10,431 bases of DNA from RGIG7213 sp045652135 (GCA_045652135.1 JAZRTS010000126.1:1-10431); one strand, 5' to 3'. Shown: positions 1 to 7,641, counted from the first letter of the stretch. The notes: generated by a model not told the origin, from the letters alone. Numbers and translations: made by a program.

Positions 1-26
1 AATAAAATTTACAAAAAAAACCTAAT

Positions 27-55
27 TTGAATAAGAATATAATATATAATTTAAT
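27..55 (+). promoter_or_regulatory. possible secA promoter
   Basis: The 79 bases before secA are very A/T-rich and hold several overlapping -10-like hexamers. The best-spaced pair is TTGAAT (27-32) and TTTAAT (50-55), 17 bases apart. Two perfect TATAAT hexamers lie at 38-43 and 45-50 but have no good -35 partner at 16-18 bases. The exact promoter is therefore uncertain. The upstream gene lies outside the window, so readthrough transcription cannot be excluded. Confidence 0.35.
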
Positions 56-79
56 ATAACTAACCACAGGAGAAGAATT

Positions 80-2836
80 ATGGGACTTATGAGTAAGCTT
101 TTCGGCACGTACAGCGAAAGGCAGATAAAGAAAATAATGCCGCTTGTTGAGAAGATAGAATCACTTGCGGATGAATTTGCAAAAAAGACAGATGAAGAAT
201 TGAAGGCGATGACGGCTGCCTTGAAGGAGCGTTTGGCAAACGGCGAAACGCTTGACGACATTCTGCCAGAAGCCTTTGCAACGGTCCGCGAGGCTGACTG
301 GCGAGTGCTGGGCAAGCGTCCGTTCCGCGTTCAGCTCATCGGCGGTATCATAATACATCAGGGCAGAATTGCCGAAATGAAAACGGGTGAAGGTAAAACG
401 CTTGTGGCGACGCTTCCCGCATACCTCAACGCTTTAAACGGCAAGGGCGTTCACGTTATTACCGTCAATGACTATCTTGCAACACGTGACTGTGAGGAAA
501 TGGGCAGAGTTTATAACTTTCTCGGTCTTTCCTGCGGTCTTATCATTCCCGGCGGAAAGAATGCCGAAAAGCGTGCATCTTACGCCTGCGACATAACGTA
601 CGGTACGAATAATGAATTCGGCTTTGACTATCTGCGTGACAATATGGTTATCAGCAAAGAGCATATGGTACAAAGAGGCCACGCGTTCGCTATCGTTGAC
701 GAGGTAGACTCCATTCTTATCGATGAAGCAAGAACACCGCTTATCATTTCAGGTCAAGGCTCCAAGCCGACGGAAATATACGAAAAGGCAGACAAGTTTG
801 TCAGAGGCTTGCGCCCTTATAAGATAAAGGAAATAGACTCGAAAGAGGATATAGACGAAAAAACAGAGGGCTACGACTACGTCATAGACGAAAAGGCGAA
901 GACATCTGTCCTTGCAAAGCAGGGTGTTGAAAAGGCTGAAAAATTCTTCGGAATCGAAAACCTTTCCGATCCCGAAAACTCTGAGCTTGCGCACCACATC
1001 AATCAGGCCATAAAAGCGCACGGCAGTATGCATATTGACGAGGACTACGTAGTTAAAGACGGCGAAGTCATCATCGTTGACACGTTCACCGGCCGTCTTA
1101 TGTACGGAAGAAGATATTCCGAAGGACTTCACCAGGCGATAGAAGCGAAAGAGGGCGTAAAGGTCGAAAAGGAATCAAAAACACTTGCGACCATCACGTT
1201 CCAGAACCTTTTCCGTATGTACGATAAGCTGTCGGGTATGACAGGTACGGCGCTTACGGAAGATGACGAATTCCGTGAAATATACAATCTTGACGTTGTG
1301 GAGATACCCACAAACCGTCCTATGATAAGAAAAGACCACAACGACGTGGTATATAAGTCAATGGATATGAAATTCAAGGCGATAATCGATCAGATAAGAG
1401 CTTGTAACGAAAAAGGCCAGCCCGTGCTTGTAGGTACGGTATCCATTGAAAAGTCCGAGGCACTTTCCCGTATGCTCAAGGTAAACGGCATAAAGCACGT
1501 TGTACTTAACGCGAAGTACCACGAAAAGGAAGCTGAAATAGTTGCGCAGGCAGGCTGTCCCGGCGCTGTCACCATTTCGACAAATATGGCAGGCCGTGGT
1601 ACGGACATTATGCTCGGCGGTAATGCTGAATTTCTTGCAAAGCAACAGATGCGCAAGCTTGACTATCCCGAAGAAATAATCGCGCAGGCGACGGGAAGCT
1701 CCACATCCGTCGGTGAGGACGTACTTGCCGCACGTGAGGAATACAGAGCGCTTTACAAAAAATTCAAGGAAGAAATAGAGCCCGATTACCAAAAGGTAAA
1801 AGAGGCGGGCGGTCTGTTCATACTCGGTACGGAGCGTCACGAAAGCCGCCGTATCGACAACCAGCTGCGCGGCCGTTCGGGACGTCAGGGCGACCCCGGT
1901 GAATCACGCTTCTTCTTATCCTTCGATGACGACCTTATGCGTCTTTTCGGCGCTGAGGAGCGTATGGAGAGAATAAAGAAGATAACGCCCGACGATACCC
2001 CCATTGAAGCCAACATTCTGTCGGGTGTCATCGAAAGCTCACAGAAGCGTCTTGAAAGCGTGAACTTTGAACGCCGTAAAAACGTACTTATGTACGACGA
2101 CGTCAACAACCAACAGCGTAAAATTATCTATTCCCAGCGCCGTGAGATACTTGAAGACGGCAATATGAGAGAAAAGATAATTGATATGATAGAGCAAGTC
2201 ACGGAAAATGCCGCATTTATGTGCGCACCCTCCGAGGAGAACAGCGAATGGGATTTTGCAACGCTTAAAGCGAAGTTCCGCGGTATTATCTGTACGGACG
2301 AAGACTTTGACTACACCGAAGAAGAACTGAAGAAATTAAAAGTTGAAACTCTTGCTGAGGAGCTTTATAAGCGTGCCATTGCAAGATATGAGTATCAGGA
2401 AAGCGTATTCGGCGAGCAGATCAGAGAAGTCGAAAGAGTTATCCTTTTGCGCCGTATAGACGAGCTGTGGATGGACCACATCGACTATATGCAGGACCTC
2501 AAGGGCGGTATCGGTCTTAACGCATACGCTCAGAGAAACCCCGTAAACGAATATAAGATAATAGGCGCAGATGCCTTTGACAGTATGATAGCAGACATAA
2601 GAGAAAATACGGTACGCGCTATTTTGTCTGCCATTCCGGCATCGGAGATCAAGCGTGAGCAGGTAGCAAAGGAACAATCCGCATCTATCGAAAACATCGG
2701 CGGCGACAAGCCCATGAAGAAAAAGCCCGTTGTAAAGAAGGCGGCTGAAAAGGTCGGACGTAATGACGACTGTCCCTGCGGCTCCGGCAAAAAGTACAAG
2801 AAGTGCTGCGGCGCTGTTAACGGCGGCAATCAGTAA
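80..2836 (+). CDS. secA: preprotein translocase motor ATPase SecA
   Basis: SecA is the ATP-driven motor that pushes unfolded preproteins through the SecYEG channel at the cytoplasmic face of the membrane. The 918-residue protein is complete. Visible motifs are the Walker A GEGKT at 103-107, the Walker B box DEVDS at 207-211, the substrate-binding domain inserted after about residue 220, helicase motif V (TNMAGRGTD, 501-509) and motif VI (QLRGRSGRQGDPG, 595-607). A C-terminal SEC-C zinc knuckle has Cys898, Cys900, Cys909 and Cys910. This full set marks a housekeeping SecA1 rather than an accessory SecA2. The start at 80 is supported by AGGAG at 68-72, seven bases upstream. A segment of about 59 residues (516-574) between the GGN and EAGG landmarks of the second nucleotide-binding fold is longer than in the Bacillus subtilis protein as I recall it. 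The stop overlaps the next gene as TAATG, pointing to translational coupling. Confidence 0.98.
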   Translation: MGLMSKLFGTYSERQIKKIMPLVEKIESLADEFAKKTDEELKAMTAALKERLANGETLDDILPEAFATVREADWRVLGKRPFRVQLIGGIIIHQGRIAEMKTGEGKTLVATLPAYLNALNGKGVHVITVNDYLATRDCEEMGRVYNFLGLSCGLIIPGGKNAEKRASYACDITYGTNNEFGFDYLRDNMVISKEHMVQRGHAFAIVDEVDSILIDEARTPLIISGQGSKPTEIYEKADKFVRGLRPYKIKEIDSKEDIDEKTEGYDYVIDEKAKTSVLAKQGVEKAEKFFGIENLSDPENSELAHHINQAIKAHGSMHIDEDYVVKDGEVIIVDTFTGRLMYGRRYSEGLHQAIEAKEGVKVEKESKTLATITFQNLFRMYDKLSGMTGTALTEDDEFREIYNLDVVEIPTNRPMIRKDHNDVVYKSMDMKFKAIIDQIRACNEKGQPVLVGTVSIEKSEALSRMLKVNGIKHVVLNAKYHEKEAEIVAQAGCPGAVTISTNMAGRGTDIMLGGNAEFLAKQQMRKLDYPEEIIAQATGSSTSVGEDVLAAREEYRALYKKFKEEIEPDYQKVKEAGGLFILGTERHESRRIDNQLRGRSGRQGDPGESRFFLSFDDDLMRLFGAEERMERIKKITPDDTPIEANILSGVIESSQKRLESVNFERRKNVLMYDDVNNQQRKIIYSQRREILEDGNMREKIIDMIEQVTENAAFMCAPSEENSEWDFATLKAKFRGIICTDEDFDYTEEELKKLKVETLAEELYKRAIARYEYQESVFGEQIREVERVILLRRIDELWMDHIDYMQDLKGGIGLNAYAQRNPVNEYKIIGADAFDSMIADIRENTVRAILSAIPASEIKREQVAKEQSASIENIGGDKPMKKKPVVKKAAEKVGRNDDCPCGSGKKYKKCCGAVNGGNQ

Positions 2837-3453
2837 TGGGCTTCGGAATACTGTTTTTAGGTTATATATTCACTGTATTTGACACGGGGACGCTGTTTAT
2901 CGACAGCATATCCTCCGTGTTTATGCAGGGCTTCCGCCTTTTGGGATGGCTTCTCGTTGCCGTCGGAAGCTTCAAGCTTTCACGGTATATAAAAAAGTTT
3001 TCCCATGCACGCACGGTGGCGATATTCCTTTTTTCCACGTCGCTGGGGCTGACCGTTCATCATATACTTAAAGTATATTTCAGCGTGGCTATTCACGTAG
3101 CCGTCGGCACGACTCTGCTTATGCTGTATGCAATAGGATATTTCATATTCCATTTTTACGCTTTGGGCGGTCTTTCCGACATCACGGCTGACGTGGGACT
3201 TGAAAAGGAAAACAAGCGTTCAAAAACTCTGTTTGTTATTACGATGCTTTTTTGCGCTGTCAATTTAGCGGCATATACGGGTATATCGGAGCAGGTCAGC
3301 TCGCTGAGATACATACTGTTCTTCATCGTGACAGTTCTGAATTCATACCACATATACACGTGTTATATGTGGATATGTCTGCCGAAGGACAAGGAGCTTG
3401 ACGACAGCAAAGACAAAAAGGAGAAAAACGAAAATGGAAAAAATAAAAAATAA
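2836..3453 (+). CDS. uncharacterised six-helix membrane protein coupled to secA
   Basis: I do not recognise a named family for this 205-residue protein. About six hydrophobic segments can be read, near residues 2-20, 30-47, 58-82, 84-108, 128-148 and 155-183. They are followed by a charged, lysine-rich cytoplasmic-type tail (about 185-205). The ATG shares its A with the last base of the secA TAA stop. No good ribosome site lies upstream (only a G-rich stretch near 2822-2826), so translation probably depends on ribosomes finishing secA. The N-terminal layout is a first helix with GYIF, a second helix with LLGWLLVAVG, a short charged loop, then an alanine-arginine pair and a third helix. The next gene repeats this pattern, so the two may be diverged paralogues. 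Function is unknown; the link to secA only suggests an envelope role. Confidence 0.8.
   Translation: MGFGILFLGYIFTVFDTGTLFIDSISSVFMQGFRLLGWLLVAVGSFKLSRYIKKFSHARTVAIFLFSTSLGLTVHHILKVYFSVAIHVAVGTTLLMLYAIGYFIFHFYALGGLSDITADVGLEKENKRSKTLFVITMLFCAVNLAAYTGISEQVSSLRYILFFIVTVLNSYHIYTCYMWICLPKDKELDDSKDKKEKNENGKNKK
3418..3423 (+). promoter_or_regulatory. ribosome binding site inside the upstream gene
   Basis: AAGGAG lies 10 bases before the ATG at 3434, within the last codons of the preceding membrane-protein gene. It decides the start of the next gene: an upstream in-frame TTG at 3398 would add twelve basic residues but has no comparable site. Confidence 0.75.
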
Positions 3454-4765
3454 GGGGCTGTATATAGGCTATATATGCATAGGCTTCGCGTTTCTCTTTT
3501 TTCCGTCGGTCAGCATTTTTGACGTAATGCCCGATTTTATCGGCTATCTGCTGATAATTAAGGGTGTCGGCTGTATGTTTGACCTCAACGAAGACGTTTA
3601 CTCCGCACGTTCATCGTTCATCAAGCTGTTTTTCATAAACCTTGCGAAAAACTGTCTTGTACCGCTTTTGGTGTCGCTGAACGACGAAACGACGGTAATG
3701 ACCGCTGTGTTTATTTTCTCGATAATAGAGGGAATACTTTTATATTCTGCGCTTTCATCGCTTTTTGTCGGTGTGAATTATTTAGCTGAGCGTGCAGACA
3801 GCCGTTTTGCCGATAAGGGCTATTCGGACGCAAGGATAACAACGGCGATATTTGTTATCGGCAGGTACGTGCTTGTAACGATTCCAGAGCTTACGGTAAT
3901 GACAAGCCTTGACTATCAGATGACTGATGACCTTTCGGCATTTACCGTATACGATTTCAAGCTTCTTATAACAGTCACCTGCTTTATAATCTCGCTTATA
4001 CTCGGACTTAATTTTCTGTCAAATGGTGTAAAATACGTCAAGCGTCTGAGGCGCGACGAGGTGTTTACTGCATTTGTGGCGGAGCGTTATACAAAGGACG
4101 TACTTGAAAACAGAAGCCTTTTCATAAGGAGAAATGCAAAAAACGCATCGTATTTTATACTTGCATCGTTTATTTGCGCTTGTCCTATGTATTTTGAGGG
4201 AGTTGACATAACACCCTCGCCCCTGCCTCTTGTACTTTTGATGATTGGCATTTCACGCATCCATAACATAGACGGAGCATTCGCAAAAATAAAAAGGCTG
4301 TTTTACGTATTGCTCCCCGTAAGCTGTGCGCTTTACGTTTTTGAGTGCTACGTCGGGGGAACATACCACCACGCATCGTATCAGATAGCGGACAAGGCAA
4401 GCTTTATGTATAAACTCTGGGGAATAGCGCAGAGCGCTGACCTTGCGCTGTTCACGCTCGGTGTTTTGCTTGCGTTTGTATCGTTTAAACGCTTGGTGAT
4501 CTCGCACGGTGTTGACAAAACGGTGAGCCGTGACGGCTTTCAGTATAAAGAACAGGTCAGAAACGTCACACTTTTGTCAAGGCTTCTGACAGCATCGGCT
4601 GTCATTTCGGTGGGCGCTTTCGTTATAAACTGCGTGTTTTATTTTATTTACCCCGAACGTGAATTTATTTGGCTTTTTTCACTCGTGCTCACCGCCCTGT
4701 GTGCCGTGTTTTACGGAAATGTTCTGTCACGCTGCACATCGGCTGTTGAAGATAATAATATGTAA
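3434..4765 (+). CDS. uncharacterised polytopic membrane protein
   Basis: This 443-residue protein is mostly membrane-spanning, with roughly ten or more hydrophobic segments spread over its length and short charged loops. The N-terminus carries GYICIGF, then PDFIGYLLIIKG, then a DLNEDVYSARS-like loop. That order is close to the start of the preceding gene, which suggests an old tandem duplication followed by growth of this copy. The ATG at 3434 is chosen over the upstream TTG at 3398 because AAGGAG at 3418-3423 is well spaced for it. The gene overlaps its upstream neighbour by 20 bases, so the two are surely co-transcribed. No catalytic motif, transporter signature or cofactor site is apparent. 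Similar small-loop membrane proteins with a PDFIGY motif are, as I recall, common and unnamed in Clostridia. Function is unknown. Confidence 0.82.
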   Translation: MEKIKNKGLYIGYICIGFAFLFFPSVSIFDVMPDFIGYLLIIKGVGCMFDLNEDVYSARSSFIKLFFINLAKNCLVPLLVSLNDETTVMTAVFIFSIIEGILLYSALSSLFVGVNYLAERADSRFADKGYSDARITTAIFVIGRYVLVTIPELTVMTSLDYQMTDDLSAFTVYDFKLLITVTCFIISLILGLNFLSNGVKYVKRLRRDEVFTAFVAERYTKDVLENRSLFIRRNAKNASYFILASFICACPMYFEGVDITPSPLPLVLLMIGISRIHNIDGAFAKIKRLFYVLLPVSCALYVFECYVGGTYHHASYQIADKASFMYKLWGIAQSADLALFTLGVLLAFVSFKRLVISHGVDKTVSRDGFQYKEQVRNVTLLSRLLTASAVISVGAFVINCVFYFIYPEREFIWLFSLVLTALCAVFYGNVLSRCTSAVEDNNM

Positions 4766-4772
4766 GACCTTT

Positions 4773-4780
4773 AAGGAAGG
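4773..4780 (+). promoter_or_regulatory. ribosome binding site for the CHAP-protein gene
   Basis: AAGGAAGG ends eight bases before the ATG at 4789. It overlaps the possible GTG start at 4780, which rules that start out in practice and places the signal peptide directly at the N-terminus. Confidence 0.7.
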
Positions 4781-4788
4781 TGGATTTT

Positions 4789-6138
4789 ATGAAAAAACTG
4801 TCCGTTTTTTTGGCTGTACTTCTCGCATTTTCGTCTGTTTTAATAACGGCTGTATCGGCTGTTGAGCTTGACGATTACAAAGTGTCAGAGGAATACAAAA
4901 CAAGTATTTTTTACAAGACCGTCACCGATCTTCCCCTGACGGGCGACCAGAGATACGACGTTGTAAACGTTGCAATAACTCAGGTCGGCTATCACGAGGG
5001 CAACAGTGATGACGATATGCACGGTATGTCCAAAGGCGATTGCAATTTTGTTGAATACAACCGCCTTTACGGAAAGCTCGACAACGGCGAGGGCAACGGT
5101 AACAGCTACGGCTATATGTGGTGCGCTTCGTTTGTAAGCTGGGTTCTCAGAACGGCAAACGTTGACAAAAAGATAGCGGGCGAGGATGTTAACTGCGCTT
5201 CGTGGGTAAACTTTTTTGAGAGCAAGGGTCAGTTCAAAACGAGAGATTCGGGATATACGCCCCAAACGGGAGATATTATATTCTATAAAGGCTCAAGAAC
5301 GTCATCGCGCTCCAACCACGTCGGTATCGTTGTCGGCTGTGAAAACGGAGTGGTTTACACGGTTGAAGGCAACACAGGCGGTATCGCTTATGACGGAGAC
5401 CCCACAAACGGCGGCGGCGTTGCAAGAAAGAACTACGTGCTTTCCGATACGTACATCGTCGGATACGGTGTGCCGAGATACCAGACAAAGGCAGACGTTG
5501 AATATGATTTTGAGCTGTTTGAGATAAACGCTCTTACAGCAGGTGAATATACGGTCGTTTCAAGAAACGCAAAGATAGTTGAAACACCGGGAGATTCCAA
5601 GATGCTCAAGCGTCTTGCGATAGGTGATACGTTTGAGGTCACGAAGGTAAACGGCGGATACGGACAGTGTACCGTTGACGGTGTTTCAGGCTGGGTGAAT
5701 CTCACAAACGCAATTAAATCCGAAAATGCAGTACATACCATCTCCTATGTAACCGACGGCGGAAGCGAGATAGCCTCCTCTGACAAGGACTACGGTAAGG
5801 GTATAAAAATATCGTCTACAGTTCCCGAAAAGCGCGGATTTGACTTTTTGGGCTGGGCAGTACGTGAGGGCGGAAACGTAATATATGCCCCCGGTGACAG
5901 CTATATTTACGACCTTGATGCGACACTTTACGCTGTATGGGAATCAAACGGCGATCCAATTCCCGAAGAAACGGAAGGTCAGAGCGCATCTGTAACAACG
6001 CCCGACACGGATACAGCAGACGGCGGCGAAAAAGAAGGCGGTGTGTCAACCGTGCTCATAATCGTTCTTATCGCAGTAATTGTTATCGGTGCAGGTGCGG
6101 TAATATTCGCACTCAAAATGCCTGTGAAGAAGAAATAA
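4789..6138 (+). CDS. membrane-anchored CHAP-domain surface protein
   Basis: The gene encodes a 449-residue exported protein, probably a peptidoglycan amidase or endopeptidase. Residues 1-24 form a signal peptide (MKKLSVF, hydrophobic core, AVSA then VEL). A CHAP (NlpC/P60-type cysteine peptidase) domain spans about 45-215. Its likely nucleophile is Cys112 in WCASFVSW, the general base His177 in NHVGIVVG, and the third polar residue Glu193 in VEGN, with GDIIFY at 161-166. An SH3-like wall-binding domain follows (about 245-312), then one Listeria-Bacteroides repeat (about 317-385, with FLGW and LYAVWE). A Thr/Glu/Asp-rich linker leads to a transmembrane helix (420-443) ending in a lysine tail. 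There is no LPxTG sorting signal, so the anchor is the membrane itself. The gene starts 23 bases after the preceding membrane gene and probably shares its transcript. Family assignment is firm; the bond cleaved is inferred. Confidence 0.88.
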   Translation: MKKLSVFLAVLLAFSSVLITAVSAVELDDYKVSEEYKTSIFYKTVTDLPLTGDQRYDVVNVAITQVGYHEGNSDDDMHGMSKGDCNFVEYNRLYGKLDNGEGNGNSYGYMWCASFVSWVLRTANVDKKIAGEDVNCASWVNFFESKGQFKTRDSGYTPQTGDIIFYKGSRTSSRSNHVGIVVGCENGVVYTVEGNTGGIAYDGDPTNGGGVARKNYVLSDTYIVGYGVPRYQTKADVEYDFELFEINALTAGEYTVVSRNAKIVETPGDSKMLKRLAIGDTFEVTKVNGGYGQCTVDGVSGWVNLTNAIKSENAVHTISYVTDGGSEIASSDKDYGKGIKISSTVPEKRGFDFLGWAVREGGNVIYAPGDSYIYDLDATLYAVWESNGDPIPEETEGQSASVTTPDTDTADGGEKEGGVSTVLIIVLIAVIVIGAGAVIFALKMPVKKK

Positions 6139-6204
6139 AAAAATCCCCGATTAATCAAACCTTGTAGTGGAGGATATTATCATCCCGCAAAAAAACAAAA
6201 CAAA

Positions 6205-6302
6205 GTAGGGGCGAACAATGTTCGCCCGATGAAATGAACAGAAATGGGCTTGAAGCGGGCGATAGTAGTTCGCAGTCTGCGAACTACATGAATCGCCCCT
6301 AC
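6205..6302. repeat. 98-bp palindromic MITE/REP-like element
   Basis: The element is bounded by a perfect 10-bp terminal inverted repeat, GTAGGGGCGA (6205-6214) and TCGCCCCTAC (6293-6302). Inside lie two strong hairpins. The first is GGGCGAAC, loop AAT, GTTCGCCC (6209-6227). The second is GTAGTTCGCA, loop GTC, TGCGAACTAC (6265-6287), extended by an outer stem GGGCGAT/ATCGCCC (6257-6263 with 6292-6298). The left terminal repeat can pair either with the far end or within its own hairpin, so two folds compete. It encodes no transposase. No target-site duplication longer than the flanking AA on each side is visible. A non-autonomous mobile element or an RNA-level structural element are both possible. 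Confidence 0.7.
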
Positions 6303-6332
6303 AACACCACACTGAATAGAATTAATAAAAAT

Positions 6333-6352
6333 ATATTTCCGCAAGGAAATAT
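6333..6352 (+). repeat. hairpin with GCAA tetraloop
   Basis: ATATTTCC (6333-6340) and GGAAATAT (6345-6352) form a perfect 8-bp stem closed by GCAA, a GNRA-type tetraloop that is very stable in RNA. There is no T-run after it, so it is unlikely to be a terminator. It sits between two larger palindromes and ends where the next begins. Confidence 0.5.
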
Positions 6353-6409
6353 GCACACCCTTGCTTGTAGTTCGCTTTGCGAACTACAAGGGGGCGCAGG
6401 CGGTGTGCA
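6352..6409. repeat. second palindrome sharing the GTAGTTCGC arm
   Basis: An outer inverted repeat TGCACACC (6352-6359) and GGTGTGCA (6402-6409) encloses a perfect 12-bp hairpin, CTTGTAGTTCGC, loop TTT, GCGAACTACAAG (6364-6390). The 9-base arm GTAGTTCGC and its complement are identical to those of the hairpin at 6265-6287, about 100 bases upstream, so the two are copies of one repeat family. No terminator T-run follows. Confidence 0.65.
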
Positions 6410-6477
6410 GTCGTCGCATTGAATCAAATTAACGAAAATGAGATTCCCTTATCTCACGTCAAAACGCAACATACAAA

Positions 6478-6483
6478 AGGAAG
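6478..6483 (+). promoter_or_regulatory. ribosome binding site for the permease gene
   Basis: AGGAAG lies five bases before the ATG at 6489. It fixes the start there, rather than at the in-frame ATG at 6438, which has no ribosome site and would add a 17-residue leader without membrane character. Confidence 0.65.
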
Positions 6484-6488
6484 AAAAA

Positions 6489-7604
6489 ATGAAGGATAAA
6501 ATTGAACGCAGAAGACGGTTTTTGATAAACACGGCATTTTTTGCCGTTATTGCCGCTATTGCTTATGTGCTTTTGAAATACGCTTTGCCTGTGATAATGC
6601 CGTTTTTTATTGCATTTGTCATTTCGGCAATTTTACAGCCCGTAATTACCTTTTTGCGTAAAAGGGTAAAGCTCGGACAGAAAAGTGCGGCAAGTATAGT
6701 TGTTGTATTGTTTTTATGTACGATAGGTGTGCTGCTTGTGTGTATTGTCATAAAGCTTGTCATTTCACTTACCGACATTATTGCGGCAGCTCCTGCTTAC
6801 TATACAAATACCATTCAGCCGGCGCTTCGCAATCTGATAGACTACGCACAGAATTTTTTGAGAAATTTTGACAGCGACATCACACTTGACTACAATGAAT
6901 TCATTCCGTCATTATCCGATCTTATTCCGTCGATAAAGTCCATTTTCAGCTTTACGACAAACATTCTGACAAGCGTACCGGGATTTTTCATTACGGTACT
7001 TATAACGATAATTTCGATATTCTTTATAAGTGCGGATTACCATACCCTTTGCCATTGGGTGATATTCCAGCTTCCCGAAAATGTAGGGCATACCGTGCTT
7101 GAAATAAAGAAATATATTAAAGACATTCTCTTGAAATACGTGCGCTCATATGCGCTTATAATGTCGATAACGTTTTTAGAGCTGGCGATATTGCTTTTGA
7201 TAGCAGGACTTATCAATCCCGATATGTTCGACTCGGTAGGCTCGACACTTTTAGCAGCGTTCTTCATTGCGCTGTTTGACATTTTGCCCATCGTCGGAGT
7301 AGGCTCTGTCCTTATGCCGTGGGCAATTATCAGAGTCCTTTTGGGCGACTTTATAACAGGCATTATGCTTGCGGCGATATTCCTTATAATCGTTGTTGTA
7401 AGAAATATTCTTGAACCGAAGATAGTAGGCACGCAGGTAGGACTTCACCCCATCGTAACGCTGATGGCAATGATAACAGGTACGGCGCTGTTCAGCGTTG
7501 CAGGACTTTTCGTGTTCCCGATAACGCTTGCCCTGCTTAAAGACCTCAACGACAGAGGCAAAATACACATCTTCAAAAAAATGCCCGAAAATACACAATC
7601 ATAA
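6489..7604 (+). CDS. AI-2E/PerM-family permease, probably YtvI-like
   Basis: This 371-residue integral membrane protein belongs to the AI-2E transporter (PerM, formerly DUF20) family. Two hydrophobic segments follow a basic start (MKDKIERRRR), a third lies around residues 65-95, then comes a soluble loop, and the rest is a block of helices. Diagnostic motifs are DILPIVG at 264-270, then VLMPWAI, and the strongly conserved RNILEPKIVG (305-314) followed by QVGLHPIVTL. The MPWAI version and length of about 370 residues resemble YtvI, annotated as a sporulation membrane protein in Firmicutes. That sub-family call is from memory and less sure than the superfamily. Relatives export small molecules or ions (AI-2 in E. 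coli TqsA, Na+/H+ exchange in some Bacillus members); the substrate here is unknown. It is a single-gene unit, ending in a strong terminator 4 bases after its stop. Confidence 0.9.
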   Translation: MKDKIERRRRFLINTAFFAVIAAIAYVLLKYALPVIMPFFIAFVISAILQPVITFLRKRVKLGQKSAASIVVVLFLCTIGVLLVCIVIKLVISLTDIIAAAPAYYTNTIQPALRNLIDYAQNFLRNFDSDITLDYNEFIPSLSDLIPSIKSIFSFTTNILTSVPGFFITVLITIISIFFISADYHTLCHWVIFQLPENVGHTVLEIKKYIKDILLKYVRSYALIMSITFLELAILLLIAGLINPDMFDSVGSTLLAAFFIALFDILPIVGVGSVLMPWAIIRVLLGDFITGIMLAAIFLIIVVVRNILEPKIVGTQVGLHPIVTLMAMITGTALFSVAGLFVFPITLALLKDLNDRGKIHIFKKMPENTQS

Positions 7605-7608
7605 AAAT

Positions 7609-7640
7609 AAAAAATCAAGGCGCACAGCCTTGATTTTTTT
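7609..7640 (+). terminator. intrinsic terminator after the permease gene
   Basis: A perfect 13-bp stem (7609-7621 with 7627-7639) around the core ATCAAGGC/GCCTTGAT has a five-base loop GCACA and is followed directly by a run of seven T (7634-7640). The A-run on the left arm means it could also work on the opposite strand. It cuts the permease transcript off from the next gene. Confidence 0.92.
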
Positions 7641-7641
7641 G

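Larger units (their letters stand above)
6139..6488. other. gene-free, palindrome-rich intergenic region
   Basis: These 350 bases separate the CHAP gene from the permease gene. I see no convincing coding sequence: the only sizeable open frame (6234-6422) is built from the inverted repeats and has no ribosome site. The first 66 bases are A/T-rich and plain. From 6205 to 6409 the sequence is almost wholly made of perfect inverted repeats, listed separately. None of the hairpins is followed by a T-run, so no standard intrinsic terminator is visible for the upstream operon. I found no convincing sigma-A promoter for the permease gene either. Confidence 0.8.

Noticed and set aside
1358..1840. Long minus-strand open frame inside secA (160 codons)
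   Set aside because: It lies wholly opposite a strongly conserved secA segment, has no ribosome site and no domain; it is a shadow of biased codon use.
3398..3433. Upstream TTG start for the second membrane protein
   Set aside because: The extra twelve residues overlap the previous gene's tail and have no ribosome site, whereas AAGGAG at 3418-3423 fits the ATG at 3434.
6168..6207. GTGGAGG ribosome-site-like sequence that might mark a tiny gene
   Set aside because: No ATG, GTG or TTG start follows at proper spacing, and the only readable frame is a dozen or so codons before a TAG.
6234..6422. 62-codon plus-strand open frame in the palindromic intergenic region
   Set aside because: It is made of the inverted repeats, has no ribosome site before its ATG, low-complexity composition and no recognisable domain.
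6438..6488. Earlier ATG start for the permease
   Set aside because: There is no ribosome site upstream; the ATG at 6489 has AGGAAG and begins the usual short basic N-terminus.
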